A DNA stretch of 64,000 nucleotides from Mesorhizobium metallidurans STM 2683 (GTDB lineage: Bacteria > Pseudomonadota > Alphaproteobacteria > Rhizobiales > Rhizobiaceae). The position numbers and the translations under genes were made by a program. Positions 46,939 to 56,737 of the stretch are shown piece by piece. The notes under the pieces were generated by a model. The model did no database searches, was not told the origin of the DNA, and saw only the letters and a program-made list of their open reading frames with translations. Every line of letters begins with the position of its first letter. The first letter of the stretch is position 1. The DNA lies in the NCBI RefSeq assembly GCF_000350085.1, contig NZ_CAUM01000017.1:1-64000 (forward strand). The letters are read 5' to 3'.

Positions 46939-47235
46939 TTAGACTTCCTCACCGAAGCGGGAAGCGACCAGCCGCTCCAGCGCGTCGATGACCTCCGCGG
47001 CCTGCGGACCGCTGGCGGTGACGCGGATCGAGAAACCGGGGCTCGCGGCCAGCATCATAAGACCCATGATCGAGGTGCCGCCGACCTTGACGCCATCCTT
47101 CTCGACATGGACCGTGGCATTGAAGCCGCTGGCGAGCTGAACGAATTTCGCCGAGGCGCGGGCATGCAGGCCACGCTGGTTGACGATCGGAAACTCCCGG
47201 ACGATTTCATCCTTTTGCGACGACAGCGCGTTCAT
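46939..47235 (-). CDS. HPr family phosphocarrier protein
   Basis: The 98-residue HPr of the rhizobial regulatory PTS. The phosphorylated His is in NQRGLHARASAKFVQ and the regulatory Ser in VGGTSIMGLMMLAA, the target of HprK. It begins in a 4-nt overlap with the EIIA gene. No sugar permease genes are nearby, so the module is probably regulatory rather than for sugar uptake. Confidence 0.95.
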   Translation of the reverse strand: MNALSSQKDEIVREFPIVNQRGLHARASAKFVQLASGFNATVHVEKDGVKVGGTSIMGLMMLAASPGFSIRVTASGPQAAEVIDALERLVASRFGEEV

Positions 47236-47633
47236 TTGCTGCTCAGGAGCTGACTGGCGACGTTGATGTATTTGCGGCCGGCGGCCTGCGCCTCATCGAG
47301 CGCGGCCGTCATGTTGTCGCCCTTGCGAATGCTGGACAGCTTGATCAGCATCGGCAGGTTCATGCCGGCAATGACCTCGGTGCGTCCGGACTCCATCACC
47401 GAAATGGCAAGATTTGACGGTGTGCCGCCGAACATGTCGGTCAAGACGATGACGCCCGCTCCCGTGTCGACGCGGGCAACGGCATCGACAATATCGCGGC
47501 GGCGCTGCTCCATATCGTCCTCGGCGCCGATCGCCACGGTCTCGAAATTGTCTTGTGGCCCGACGACATGTTCCACGGCATGGCGGAACTCGGCGGCCAG
47601 TTGACCGTGCGTTACAAGCACGAGTCCGATCAT
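47232..47633 (-). CDS. PTS EIIA component, mannose (ManX) type
   Basis: The 133-residue EIIA-Man-type protein. The active-site His is in LVLVTHGQLAAEFRHAVE, and VLTDMFGGTPSNLA is the second family motif. It accepts phosphate from HPr. In rhizobia this protein sits between HprK and HPr without a cognate permease and is thought to tune regulators, including ChvG/ChvI-linked responses. Its stop overlaps the HPr start. Confidence 0.95.
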   Translation of the reverse strand: MIGLVLVTHGQLAAEFRHAVEHVVGPQDNFETVAIGAEDDMEQRRRDIVDAVARVDTGAGVIVLTDMFGGTPSNLAISVMESGRTEVIAGMNLPMLIKLSSIRKGDNMTAALDEAQAAGRKYINVASQLLSSK

Positions 47634-47797
47634 GCGTTGGTGGCTCCCGTCATCGCCGCTTCACAGGCGCTTTTTATGCTCGCCGGCCATTCCAGGCGGC
47701 GGGAGCGCTATCTTGTCGACGCGAGGCCCGTTGACAAGCCCAAAATTGCGCCGGCCCGGGCCATTTTGACGCATTGCAGCAAAAAATCGAAACCGGA

Positions 47798-48259
47798 TCA
47801 TAAAAAAGGCGCGATGGAGAGCCGCGCCATCACCGCCGGCAAGGCCGTGGCGGCGTTACGCTCGGCAAGGTCGATGCGCGGCACCGGACAGCCTGCCACC
47901 GGCTCGCTGATTTCCTCCTGGAAACGGGCCATTTCCGCCTTCGGCACCAGCCGGACATGCAGGTCGATCACCCCCCCCGGCTCGAACGGCAGCGGGCGCG
48001 GCATGAACCCAGGCACTTCGGCAAGACCGGCGATGGCCGCCGGCACGCGACAGACCAGCCGCCCGGCGTGGGTCACCGCGAGCAGCCTGTCGTCGCCGAT
48101 AAGCCGCGAAAACAGCCCGCGTGCGCGGCAATGGTCCAGGAGCGTCAGCGCCAGCGTCGTCTTGCCCGAACCGGATGGCCCGGTGACGAGGACGCCACGC
48201 TCGCCGATCAGCAGCGCCGTGCCGTGAATGTTTTCAGCGTTCACAACAGCATCAGGCAT
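47798..48259 (-). CDS. hprK: HPr kinase/phosphorylase, short alphaproteobacterial form
   Basis: A 153-residue HprK limited to the catalytic domain, as usual in alphaproteobacteria. Walker A is VTGPSGSGKTTLAL near residue 28; GDDRLLAV and the RIDLAERNAA segment follow. It phosphorylates the regulatory Ser of HPr. The ATG at 48259 lies inside the GATCATGCC end of the first repeat of a four-copy palindrome array. A GTG codon 5 residues later could be the original start. Confidence 0.93.
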   Translation of the reverse strand: MPDAVVNAENIHGTALLIGERGVLVTGPSGSGKTTLALTLLDHCRARGLFSRLIGDDRLLAVTHAGRLVCRVPAAIAGLAEVPGFMPRPLPFEPGGVIDLHVRLVPKAEMARFQEEISEPVAGCPVPRIDLAERNAATALPAVMARLSIAPFL

Positions 48260-48470
48260 GATCTCGTCCGAAAACCGGTCCCACTTTTCGGGATCATGTT
48301 TTTTGGATCAAGCATGATCTTGTCCGAAAACCGGTTCCCACCTTTCGGGATCATGCCTTGTGGATCAAGCATGATCTTGTCCAAAAACCGGTTCCCACTT
48401 TTTGGGATCATGCCTTTTGGATCAAGCATGATCTTGTCCAAAAACCGGCTCCCACTTTTTGGGATCATGC
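48256..48470. repeat. Array of four palindromic repeats between chvG and hprK
   Basis: Four copies of the dispersed palindrome (GCATGATCTTGTCCGAAAACC, then GGTTCCCAC and TTTTCGGGATCATGC) follow one another with a period of about 57 bp, at 48257-48300, 48312-48356, 48369-48413 and 48426-48470. They are linked by TTTTGGATCAA. Copies 3 and 4 share compensating changes (CCAAAAA with TTTTTGG), which keeps the stem paired. The array fills the whole chvG-hprK gap. Confidence 0.92.
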
Positions 48471-48471
48471 T

Positions 48472-50256
48472 TCAGCCTTCGGCCGGCAGCGTGACGACGA
48501 AGCGCGCGCCCTTGATCTCGCCGGGCTTGGTGCCGGGGATGTTCTCGGCGGTCAGCGTGCCGCCATGGGCTTCGACGATCTGCCTGGATATCGACAAGCC
48601 AAGGCCTGAATTCTGGCCGAACGCCTCGCCGGCCGGCCGGTCGGTGTAGAAGCGTTCGAAGATGCGCTCGATGTTGTCGGCCCGGATGCCTGGACCATTG
48701 TCGTCGATGGTGACGATGTTGACCTTGCCGGCGCGCTCCAGCGAAATAGCGATGTGGCCGCGTTCCTCGGGAACGAAGGAGCGGGCATTCTCGATCAGAT
48801 TGGTGATGACCTGGCCGATCCTCAGATCATGGCCGGTGACGAAGTAGCCCTTGACGCCCTGCGGCATCTTGGCGACCTTGAGCTCGATCTCGACGGACTT
48901 CTTGTTGCGCGTGGTTTCGCGCGAGACGGCGACGAGGTCGGTGATGAATTTCTTCAGGTCGACCGTTCCCGCGTCTTCCCGCGCGAGCTCGGCGTCCAGG
49001 CGGGAGGCATCGGAAATATCGGTGATGAGACGATCCAGGCGGCGCACATCGTGCTGGATGATCTCCATCAGCCGGCCACGCGAATTGTCGTTCTTGGCCA
49101 GCGGCAAGGTTTCCACCGCGCTGCGCAGCGAGGTGAGCGGGTTCTTCAGCTCATGCGAGACGTCGGCCGCGAAACTCTCGATCGCCTCGATACGGGCATA
49201 GAGCGCATTGGTCATGTCGCGCACGGCGATCGACAGATTGCCGATCTCGTCCTGGCGGTCGGAGAAGTCCGGGATTTCCTCGCGGTTCTTGACGCCGCGC
49301 CGCACCCTGACCGCCGCCGCCGACAGCCGGCGCAGCGGATTGGCGATGGTCGAGGCCAAGAGCATCGACAGGATGGCCGTGACAAGGGCTGCGATACCGA
49401 AGACGCGCAGGATCGCCTTGCGCTCGGCAGCGACGATCTTGTCGATGTCGCCGCCTTCGGTCGATAGCATCAGCACGCCGAGGACGGCGCGGAAGCGCTG
49501 GATCGGCACGGCGACCGAAACGATCTGCTCGCCCTGTTCGGAAATCCGCACAATGGTCGACGGGCTGCCGGTGAGCGCCTTGACCACCTCGGGAAATGCC
49601 GCGCCATTGCCGCCTGGCTGCTCGTGGTAGACAGGCAATGCGGTGTTGCGGAAGAAGTCGAAGACGAATTTCTGGATCCGCTCGACGAGGTCGGGCTCTT
49701 CCTCCTCGACGGGGGGCAGGTCGTAGCGAAGGATCTGGCCGCGCGAATAGAGATGGCGGGAATCGAGCAACAGGTTGGCGTCGCGGTCGTAGATGCGGGC
49801 GCGCGTCCGCGTCGGCGAGATCAGCCGCCTGAGCACGGGGGCGACGCGCTCCGGATTGATCGGGAAATCCAGATTGTCGAGCTGGTCGGAGCCGGGACCA
49901 AGGCTTTCGCCGGCCTGCAGTTCGAGCAGCTTCTCCGGGTCGATGCTGATCGAATCGGTCTCGACCGTGGCCGAGGCGGCGATCGCGCCGGCGATGATCT
50001 CGCCCTGCGTCATCAGGCTTTCGACCCGGGCATCGATCAGCCCGTCGCGGAACGTATTGAGGTAGAGAATGCCGGTGACCAGCACGGCAAGGCCGGCGAG
50101 GTTGAGAAAGAGGATGCGCCGCGTCAGGCTGGAAAAGATATGATGGCCGAGGAACCGGCGCATCGGCACCGTTATCTTCGACAGGAACGCGGGCAGAATC
50201 CGCGACGGGCGCCTGGCAGCGCCCGCCCTTCTAACCCGCTCTACGTCCACTGCCAT
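48472..50256 (-). CDS. chvG: ChvG/ExoS sensor histidine kinase
   Basis: The 594-residue membrane sensor of the rhizobial ChvG-ChvI system, which responds to acidic pH and envelope stress. Two transmembrane helices (residues about 52-70 and 265-285) flank a large periplasmic domain, followed by HAMP, the H-box AADVSHELKNPLTSLRSAVE and the ATP-binding domain (NLIENARSFVPEE, IDDNGPGI, GLGLSISRQIVEAHGG). The stop codon abuts a repeat array. chvI lies 118 nt upstream. Confidence 0.96.
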   Translation of the reverse strand: MAVDVERVRRAGAARRPSRILPAFLSKITVPMRRFLGHHIFSSLTRRILFLNLAGLAVLVTGILYLNTFRDGLIDARVESLMTQGEIIAGAIAASATVETDSISIDPEKLLELQAGESLGPGSDQLDNLDFPINPERVAPVLRRLISPTRTRARIYDRDANLLLDSRHLYSRGQILRYDLPPVEEEEPDLVERIQKFVFDFFRNTALPVYHEQPGGNGAAFPEVVKALTGSPSTIVRISEQGEQIVSVAVPIQRFRAVLGVLMLSTEGGDIDKIVAAERKAILRVFGIAALVTAILSMLLASTIANPLRRLSAAAVRVRRGVKNREEIPDFSDRQDEIGNLSIAVRDMTNALYARIEAIESFAADVSHELKNPLTSLRSAVETLPLAKNDNSRGRLMEIIQHDVRRLDRLITDISDASRLDAELAREDAGTVDLKKFITDLVAVSRETTRNKKSVEIELKVAKMPQGVKGYFVTGHDLRIGQVITNLIENARSFVPEERGHIAISLERAGKVNIVTIDDNGPGIRADNIERIFERFYTDRPAGEAFGQNSGLGLSISRQIVEAHGGTLTAENIPGTKPGEIKGARFVVTLPAEG

Positions 50257-50277
50257 CGAATAGCAGTCCCTGTCTGG

Positions 50278-50370
50278 TGAATGGTAAATGGTAAATGGAA
50301 AAATGGGCGCCTAAGATAGGCCAGATCCATACCAGATCCATAAAGGACCCGCGCACTATTCACCATTCAC
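50278..50370. repeat. Inverted and direct repeats in the chvI-chvG spacer
   Basis: GTGAATGGT (50278-50286) and ACCATTCAC (50362-50370) form 9-bp arms enclosing most of the spacer. Inside, ATGGTAAATGGTAAATGG is a short tandem repeat and CCAGATCCATA occurs twice in a row at 50321-50342. The function is unknown; it may be an mRNA stem between the two cistrons. Confidence 0.75.
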
Positions 50371-50374
50371 GGCC

Positions 50375-51076
50375 TCACGCTTCGCGGAACCGGTATCCGA
50401 CTCCGTAAAGGGTTTCGATCATCTCGAAGTCGTCATCGACGGCCTTAAACTTCTTGCGCAGCCGCTTGATGTGGCTATCGATGGTGCGGTCGTCGACATA
50501 GACCTGTTCATCATAGGCCGAATCCATCAGCGCATCACGGCTTTTCACCACGCCGGGACGCTGGGCCAGCGAATGCAGGATCAGGAATTCGGTGACGGTC
50601 AGCGTCACCGGCTCGCCCTTCCAGGTGCAGGTGTGGCGCTCCTGGTCCATGACAAGCTGGCCGCGCTCGAGCGAGCGGGCCTGCTGGTTGGGCGTCTTGG
50701 CCGCCGCCTCGCGGGCGCTGGCCCGGCGCAGCACGGCGCGGACCCGCTCGACCAGAAGACGCTGCGAGAAGGGTTTGCGGATGAAGTCGTCGGCGCCCAT
50801 CTTGAGGCCGAAAAGCTCATCGATCTCGTCGTCCTTGGAGGTCAGGAAGATCACCGGCAGGTCGGATTTCTGACGCATCCGGCGCAGCAGTTCCATGCCG
50901 TCCATGCGTGGCATCTTGATGTCGAGGATGGCAAGATTCGGCGGGCGGGCCGCCAGGCCTTCCAGCGCCGACGCCCCATCCGTATAGGTCTCGACGCGAT
51001 ATCCCTCCGACTCAAGGGCGATCGACACCGACGTCAGAATATTGCGGTCGTCGTCGACAAGCGCGATTGTTGCCAT
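50375..51076 (-). CDS. chvI: ChvI response regulator
   Basis: The 233-residue OmpR-type regulator paired with ChvG. The receiver domain has [14 protein letters not shown], the phospho-Asp in [17 protein letters not shown] and [22 protein letters not shown]; the winged-helix output domain ends [20 protein letters not shown] with [11 protein letters not shown] chose ATG 51076, which follows AGGGAG and matches the family start; ATG 51094 and further upstream codons are open. It is divergent from pckA across an AT-rich spacer. Confidence 0.96.
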   Translation of the reverse strand: MATIALVDDDRNILTSVSIALESEGYRVETYTDGASALEGLAARPPNLAILDIKMPRMDGMELLRRMRQKSDLPVIFLTSKDDEIDELFGLKMGADDFIRKPFSQRLLVERVRAVLRRASAREAAAKTPNQQARSLERGQLVMDQERHTCTWKGEPVTLTVTEFLILHSLAQRPGVVKSRDALMDSAYDEQVYVDDRTIDSHIKRLRKKFKAVDDDFEMIETLYGVGYRFREA

Positions 51077-51276
51077 TTCAAGCGGCTCCCTCATGAGCTG
51101 TCCCTTCTTTGGTAGAGAAGGGGCTTTTGCAGGACAAATTAGGTACAAAATGTGGCATAGGCTTCGTTCGCTGTCACCAGCGGCTTGCCGGCGGCCACAA
51201 GCGCACCTCGATATGGATTGGACGAACAAGGGTCGCCAATCCTTTGGGTAACCACCGAACTTTTTACACATATAAA

Positions 51277-51308
51277 CGATTTAAACAACTTTCAAATTTT
51301 TTAAATCG
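51277..51308. promoter_or_regulatory. AT-rich inverted repeat in the chvI-pckA divergent region
   Basis: CGATTTAAA (51277-51285) and TTTAAATCG (51300-51308) are perfect arms separated by 14 bp, in a strikingly AT-rich stretch (about 51255-51330) of otherwise GC-rich DNA. The 329-nt spacer between chvI and pckA holds no gene I can support. The site is a candidate regulator-binding or promoter element for either gene. Confidence 0.55.
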
Positions 51309-51405
51309 ATTAATGATTTGATATCATTCGGCTTTTCTGGTTCTGACCCTTATGGGTGCCGGAAATTCGCCGGCCAGGATGCGGCAAACGAAGAAGGAAC
51401 ACTTG

Positions 51406-53016
51406 ATGTCGGAAGCCGGCAAACGCAATTCCGCATATGCGATCGATCGGATCGGCCTGAGCACCACTGGCATGGTGCGCTACAATTTCGAGGCGCCCGC
51501 CCTTTACGAGGAAGCGATCCGCCGCGGCGAGGCCCGGCTCACTGCCCATGGCGCGCTCGTCGCCGAGACCGGACAGCACACCGGCCGCTCGCCCAAGGAC
51601 AAATTCATCGTGCGCGACGGCGCCACCGAGCCGCATGTGTGGTGGGACAACAACAAGGCGATCTCGCCGGACCAGTTCGACACGCTGCTTGCAGATTTCC
51701 GCGCGCATGCGGCGGACAAGAACCTTTATGTACAGGATCTGGTCGGCGGCGCCGACGAGGACCTGAAACTGCCGACCAGGGTCATCACGGAGCTTGCCTG
51801 GCACTCGCTGTTCATCCGCAACCTGCTGATCCGCCCGGAGGCGGCCGCGCTCGAGCACTTCGTGCCCGACATGACGATCATCGACCTGCCGTCGTTCCGC
51901 GCCGACCCGGCCCGCCACGGCACCCGCACCGAAACGGTGATCGCCGTCGATTTCTCGCGCATGATCGTGCTGATCGGCGGCACCTCCTATGCCGGCGAAA
52001 TGAAGAAGTCGGTGTTTACCATGCTCAACTATTTGTTGCCGGCGAAGGGCGTCATGCCGATGCATTGCTCGGCCAATGAAGGTGCCGACGGCAGCGCCGC
52101 CATCTTCTTCGGCCTGTCGGGAACCGGCAAGACGACACTGTCGGCCGATCCCGCGCGTGCGCTGGTCGGCGACGACGAGCACGGCTGGGGGCCGCACGGC
52201 ATCTTCAATTTCGAAGGCGGCTGCTATGCCAAGACGATAAAGCTTTCGGCGGAAGCCGAACCGGAAATCTTCGCCACCACCCGGCGCTTCGGCACGGTGC
52301 TGGAGAATGTCGTGCTCGACGCGGCCCGCGTGCCGGATTTCGACGACGGCAGGCTGACCGAGAATACGCGCTGCGCCTACCCGCTCGACTTCATCGCCAA
52401 TGCCAGCAGGACGGGACGCGCCAACCATCCGAAGAACATCATCATGCTGACCGCCGACGCCTTCGGCGTGATGCCGCCGATCGCGCGGCTGACGCCGGCG
52501 CAGGCGATGTACCATTTCCTTTCCGGCTATACCGCCAAGGTGGCGGGAACCGAAAAGGGCGTGACCGAGCCCGAAGCGACATTCTCGACCTGTTTCGGTG
52601 CACCGTTCATGCCGCGCCATCCCTCGGAATACGGCAATCTGCTGCGCGAGCTGATCGCCCGCCACGGCGTCGATTGCTGGCTGGTCAACACCGGCTGGAC
52701 CGGCGGCGCCTACGGCACCGGTAAGCGGATGCCGATCAAGGCGACGCGGGCGCTGCTTGCCGCCGCCCTCAACGGCTCGCTGAAAACGGCCGATTTCCGC
52801 ACCGACACCAATTTCGGTTTCGAAGTGCCGGTGGCGGTCGCGGGCGTCGATCCTACAATCCTCGATCCGAGATCGACCTGGACCGACAGATCGGCCTATG
52901 ACCGGCAGGCGGCCAGGCTGGTCGGCATGTTCGCGGTCAATTTCGAAAAATTCGAGACCCATGTCGACGCCACGGTGCTGGGCGCGGCGCCGCGCCTGCA
53001 GGAAGCCGCCGAGTAG
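51406..53016 (+). CDS. pckA: Phosphoenolpyruvate carboxykinase (ATP)
   Basis: The 536-residue PckA, which makes phosphoenolpyruvate from oxaloacetate in gluconeogenesis on dicarboxylates. The ATP loop is [15 protein letters not shown], with the substrate and metal motifs [13 protein letters not shown] and [20 protein letters not shown] precedes the ATG at 51406; an in-frame start at 51352 is less likely. It is divergent from chvI, a layout shared by rhizobia, and ends in a terminator. Confidence 0.98.
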   Translation: MSEAGKRNSAYAIDRIGLSTTGMVRYNFEAPALYEEAIRRGEARLTAHGALVAETGQHTGRSPKDKFIVRDGATEPHVWWDNNKAISPDQFDTLLADFRAHAADKNLYVQDLVGGADEDLKLPTRVITELAWHSLFIRNLLIRPEAAALEHFVPDMTIIDLPSFRADPARHGTRTETVIAVDFSRMIVLIGGTSYAGEMKKSVFTMLNYLLPAKGVMPMHCSANEGADGSAAIFFGLSGTGKTTLSADPARALVGDDEHGWGPHGIFNFEGGCYAKTIKLSAEAEPEIFATTRRFGTVLENVVLDAARVPDFDDGRLTENTRCAYPLDFIANASRTGRANHPKNIIMLTADAFGVMPPIARLTPAQAMYHFLSGYTAKVAGTEKGVTEPEATFSTCFGAPFMPRHPSEYGNLLRELIARHGVDCWLVNTGWTGGAYGTGKRMPIKATRALLAAALNGSLKTADFRTDTNFGFEVPVAVAGVDPTILDPRSTWTDRSAYDRQAARLVGMFAVNFEKFETHVDATVLGAAPRLQEAAE

Positions 53017-53044
53017 AGCGCTTCTGGCAGACTGAACGCATCGC

Positions 53045-53102
53045 AAAGGCCCGATGCGGGATCGGGAAGGCCCAACCCGGGAATCGGGCCTTTTCTTTTT
53101 TC
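53045..53102 (+). terminator. Intrinsic terminator after pckA
   Basis: AAGGCCCGAT pairs with ATCGGGCCTT, with a second inner hairpin possible between them (CGGGATCGGG and CCAACCCGG region), followed by TTCTTTTTT. It lies 28 nt after the pckA stop. Confidence 0.8.
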
Positions 53103-53125
53103 ATTTGCCGCGCCATGACTGCGGC

Positions 53126-53563
<438 letters not shown>

Positions 53564-53670
53564 GACGCACAAAGCAGGCTCCAGCGACGTCGATTGCACG
53601 GTCGAAACAGCTTCCAATTCAAGGTTGCAAATGGCAAGTTCGGTGTCGGCCACAGCAAGGGAGACCACAG

Positions 53671-54147
53671 ATGGGCATGTTTGATTTCGTCAAGGGCGTC
53701 GGCAAGAAGCTCGGCTTCGGCGGCGGCGATGAGGCGGTGCCGACCGCCGATACGCTGAAGAAGGAACTCGATTCACACGATCTCGGCACCGACAATGTGG
53801 AAGTCGTCGTCAAGGGCGACACGGCCGTGCTGAAGGGCGTGGTCAAGGACCAGTCGATCTTCGAAAAGGCAGTCATCGCCGTCGGCAACACGCTCGGCGT
53901 GTCCAAGGTCCAGGCTGACGAATTGCAGGTTGCCACACCCGAAGCCGGCGCGCCCGCAACGCCGGCCAAGGAACCGACCTTTTATACGGTCAAGAAAGGC
54001 GACAACCTCTGGAAGATCGCCGAAAAGAGCTATGGCAAGGGCAAGGGCGCGAAGAACAACATCATCTTCGAGGCCAACAAGCCGATGCTGACCCACCCGG
54101 ACAAGATCTATCCGGGCCAGGTTTTGCGGATACCGGATCTCGACTAG
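53671..54147 (+). CDS. BON + LysM domain protein (Kbp/YgaU-like)
   Basis: A 158-residue protein with an N-terminal GMFDFVKGVGKKLGFG segment, a BON domain (residues about 28-90, VVVKGDTAVLKGVV) and a C-terminal LysM domain (YTVKKGDNLWKIAEKSYG to YPGQVLRIPDL). This is the architecture of Escherichia coli Kbp/YgaU, a cytoplasmic potassium-binding protein, and there is no signal peptide. A peptidoglycan role suggested by LysM is therefore less likely. A terminator follows. Confidence 0.92.
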   Translation: MGMFDFVKGVGKKLGFGGGDEAVPTADTLKKELDSHDLGTDNVEVVVKGDTAVLKGVVKDQSIFEKAVIAVGNTLGVSKVQADELQVATPEAGAPATPAKEPTFYTVKKGDNLWKIAEKSYGKGKGAKNNIIFEANKPMLTHPDKIYPGQVLRIPDLD

Positions 54148-54173
54148 AGCCAAGCACATCACCATTGAGAAGG

Positions 54174-54200
54174 AACGGCGGCTTTCGGGTCGCCGTTTTT
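54174..54200 (+). terminator. Intrinsic terminator after the Kbp-like gene
   Basis: AACGGCG and CGCCGTT form the stem around GCTTTCGGGT and run into TTTTTG. It is about 27 nt after the stop codon. Confidence 0.8.
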
Positions 54201-54251
54201 GTTCGTTGGTGGCATTGTCCGCCGGATGAACCCGATGAAGCGACCAAGCTG

Positions 54252-54869
54252 ATGCTCGTTTTGCCCAAAGGCGTCCGCCACATGCCCGGCTACCTGTCGC
54301 GCCCCGTTCAGGAGGCGCTGGTCGAGGAAGTGAGACGGGTCGTGCAGGAGGCTCCCCTGTTCGTGCCGGCGATGCCGCGCAGCGGCAAGGAGATGAGCGT
54401 GCGCATGACCAATTGCGGCGCGCTCGGCTGGGTCACCGACAAGGAGCGCGGCTATCGCTACCAGCCGACGCACCCGTTGACCGGAGCGCCCTGGCCGCCA
54501 ATCCCGGAGGCGCTGCTGGAGCTGTGGCGCGAAGTGTCGGCCTATCCGCATCCGCCTGAGGCCTGCCTGGTCAATTTCTATGCGCAGGACGCGAAAATGG
54601 GGCTTCACCAGGACCGCGACGAGACCGATTTCTCGGCGCCGGTGGTCTCCGTCTCGCTCGGCGACGATTGTCTGTTTCGGGTCGGCCAGAACACGCGTGA
54701 AGGCGGCACGAAATCGTTCAGGCTGAAGAGCGGCGATGTCGTCGTGCTTGGCGGTGAAGGCCGCCTCAGCTTTCACGGCGTCGACCGCATCTATCCCTCG
54801 ACCTCGGCGTTGCTCAGGAATGGCGGGCGGATCAATCTGACGCTGCGGCGGGTGACGGTGCCTGGCTAG
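54252..54869 (+). CDS. alkB: AlkB-type DNA repair dioxygenase
   Basis: A 205-residue Fe(II)/2-oxoglutarate dioxygenase that removes methyl lesions from DNA. The iron-binding HxD is in GLHQDRDETDF, the distal His in LSFHGVDRIYP, and the 2-oxoglutarate-binding Arg in INLTLRRVTV. VNFYAQDAKMG is the family's substrate segment. The ATG at 54252 begins the conserved region; the frame upstream overlaps a terminator. Confidence 0.95.
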   Translation: MLVLPKGVRHMPGYLSRPVQEALVEEVRRVVQEAPLFVPAMPRSGKEMSVRMTNCGALGWVTDKERGYRYQPTHPLTGAPWPPIPEALLELWREVSAYPHPPEACLVNFYAQDAKMGLHQDRDETDFSAPVVSVSLGDDCLFRVGQNTREGGTKSFRLKSGDVVVLGGEGRLSFHGVDRIYPSTSALLRNGGRINLTLRRVTVPG

Positions 54870-54882
54870 CCTTCGCAATCGG

Positions 54883-55341
54883 TCACTTGTCGTGGCCTGC
54901 CATGGAACGGCCAGAAAAGATCCAGCGTTCGAGAACGACAAAGTTGACCAGCGGAATGAGAATGCAGGTGAGCAGTATCGGAACCGAAACTGGCAGGCCG
55001 AATTGCCCGACGAGAAGCGTCGGCAGAAGGTAGGCGACGGCAAGGCCGCACCCGGTCAACACGGCGAAACGCGGCGCCTCGAAGCGATGCGAACCGGCCG
55101 ACATGAAGGTGAAGAACTTGTGGCCGAGATAGGAGAAGATCGCCGCGACCGCATAGGCGGCGAGAGAGGCCAGGGCCGGCGACAGATATCCCGACCCGGC
55201 GCTGGCGAAGAGACTGGCGCAAAGCGCGTAGACGACCGTGGCCGCAAGTCCGACCGAAGCGAATTTCAGCAGCCGGCGCGGCGCAAATGTGGTGCGCCAG
55301 GCGGAAACATCAGGCAGGCGTGTTGCAGGCATATCGATCAC
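54883..55341 (-). CDS. GtrA family membrane protein
   Basis: A 152-residue protein with four hydrophobic helices and the GtrA pattern KFASVGLAATVVYAL, AIFSYLGHKFFTF and LVNFVVLERWIF. GtrA proteins are thought to flip or carry lipid-linked sugars across the inner membrane. No glycosyltransferase partner is next to it. It converges with alkB. The start may be ATG 55341 or ATG 55332. Confidence 0.85.
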   Translation of the reverse strand: MIDMPATRLPDVSAWRTTFAPRRLLKFASVGLAATVVYALCASLFASAGSGYLSPALASLAAYAVAAIFSYLGHKFFTFMSAGSHRFEAPRFAVLTGCGLAVAYLLPTLLVGQFGLPVSVPILLTCILIPLVNFVVLERWIFSGRSMAGHDK

Positions 55342-55417
55342 GGACCGCTCCCGGCCCCGCTGGAATTATCAGCCAGACGCTAGTCAGGATAGGCTAAGGC
55401 GCCGTTAACCCGTGTCG

Positions 55418-56377
55418 TTACAGCTTCCTCAGCGCCACTTCCTCGACAAGATGATTGGTACCTTTGCGCAGGATCAGATCGGCGCGGGCCCTGGTCGGCA
55501 GGATATTCTCGCGCAAATTCTTCAGGTTGATGTTGGCCCACAGACCTTCGGCGATGGCGCGGGCCGCTCCCTGCGAAAGTTGCGAATAGCGGTGGAAGAA
55601 GGAGTCCGGGTTGCGGAAAGCGGTCTCGCGCAGCCGCATGAAGCGGGCGATGTACCACTGATGGATCAGCTCCTCTTCGGCATCGATATAGATGGCGAAG
55701 TCGAAGAAGTCCGACAGGAAGGGCACGATCTTGCCGTCCTTCGGCAGCTTGCCCGGTTGCAGGACGTTGATGCCCTCGAAGATCAATATGTCCGGCCGGT
55801 CGATGGTCTGGAACTCGCCGGGAATGACGTCATAGGTCAGGTGCGAATAGACGGGCGCGCGGACACTACGCTGCGCCGACTTTATCCCCGACAGGAAACG
55901 CAGCAGCGCCCCGACATCATAGCTGTCGGGAAAGCCTTTTCGTTCCATGAGGTTGTCGCGGCGCAAGATCTCGTTCGGCAACAGGAAGCCGTCAGTGGTG
56001 ACGAGATCGACCTTGGGGCTCGATGGCCAGCGCGCCAGCAATTCCTTGAGCACGCGTGCCGTGGTCGATTTGCCGACAGCGACGGAGCCGGCAATGCCGA
56101 TGATGAAGGGCGTCTTGACCACGTCTTGCGCGTTGAAAAAGACCTGCCGTTGCCGGAACAGCAGCTGACTGGCCTCGACATGCGCCGACAAAAGCCGCGA
56201 CAGCGAGAGATAGATGCGCTTGACCTCTTCGAGGTCGACCGGGTCGTTGAGCGAGCGCAGGCGGTTGATTTCATCTTCGCTGAGCGTCAGCGGCGTGTCG
56301 GCGCGGAATTGCGACCATTGCTCGGCCGAGAAGAAACGATACGGTGAATACTTCTCGGTGGGAGCGAGCTGGTCCAT
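55418..56377 (-). CDS. coaA: Pantothenate kinase (type I)
   Basis: A 319-residue CoaA, which phosphorylates pantothenate in the first step of CoA synthesis. The P-loop is [18 protein letters not shown] near residue 95; [12 protein letters not shown] and [19 protein letters not shown] are further family motifs. Length is normal. It follows hisE by about 24 nt and ends the his operon. Confidence 0.97.
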   Translation of the reverse strand: MDQLAPTEKYSPYRFFSAEQWSQFRADTPLTLSEDEINRLRSLNDPVDLEEVKRIYLSLSRLLSAHVEASQLLFRQRQVFFNAQDVVKTPFIIGIAGSVAVGKSTTARVLKELLARWPSSPKVDLVTTDGFLLPNEILRRDNLMERKGFPDSYDVGALLRFLSGIKSAQRSVRAPVYSHLTYDVIPGEFQTIDRPDILIFEGINVLQPGKLPKDGKIVPFLSDFFDFAIYIDAEEELIHQWYIARFMRLRETAFRNPDSFFHRYSQLSQGAARAIAEGLWANINLKNLRENILPTRARADLILRKGTNHLVEEVALRKL

Positions 56378-56401
56378 CGAGTTTCCTGCCCTCCGCAGCG
56401 A

Positions 56402-56728
56402 TCAGCCCCGGTCCTGCCGAGACGCCTTTTCGGCGATACCCGAACGCCCGGTGCGGGTTTCGAGCTCTTTGAGCACGTCGCTTAGCGGAACACCTGCGAT
56501 GCCGAGCACGACGAGCCAATGATATATAAGATCGGCACTTTCCGAAACGAGAGCCTTTTTGTCGTTGCGGACGGCAGCGATCACCGTTTCGACCGCCTCT
56601 TCGCCAAGCTTCTGCGCGGCCTTGTCGATGCCTTTGGCAAACAGTTTCGCCGTCCATGACTCCGGGTCGCCGGAATGGGCGCGTTGATTGATGATCTTTT
56701 CCAGCTCGGCGAGCGAAAATTGAGCCAT
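56402..56728 (-). CDS. hisE: Phosphoribosyl-ATP diphosphatase
   Basis: A 108-residue stand-alone HisE, the second step of histidine synthesis. The conserved segments are [26 protein letters not shown] and [11 protein letters not shown]. In many bacteria it is fused to HisI; here it is separate, as is usual in rhizobia. It lies 9 nt after hisF. Confidence 0.97.
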   Translation of the reverse strand: MAQFSLAELEKIINQRAHSGDPESWTAKLFAKGIDKAAQKLGEEAVETVIAAVRNDKKALVSESADLIYHWLVVLGIAGVPLSDVLKELETRTGRSGIAEKASRQDRG

Positions 56729-56737
56729 GGCAGCCGT

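Noticed and set aside
48256..48470. CRISPR array
   Set aside because: The four repeats are long palindromes with 12-nt near-identical linkers and no variable spacers or cas genes.
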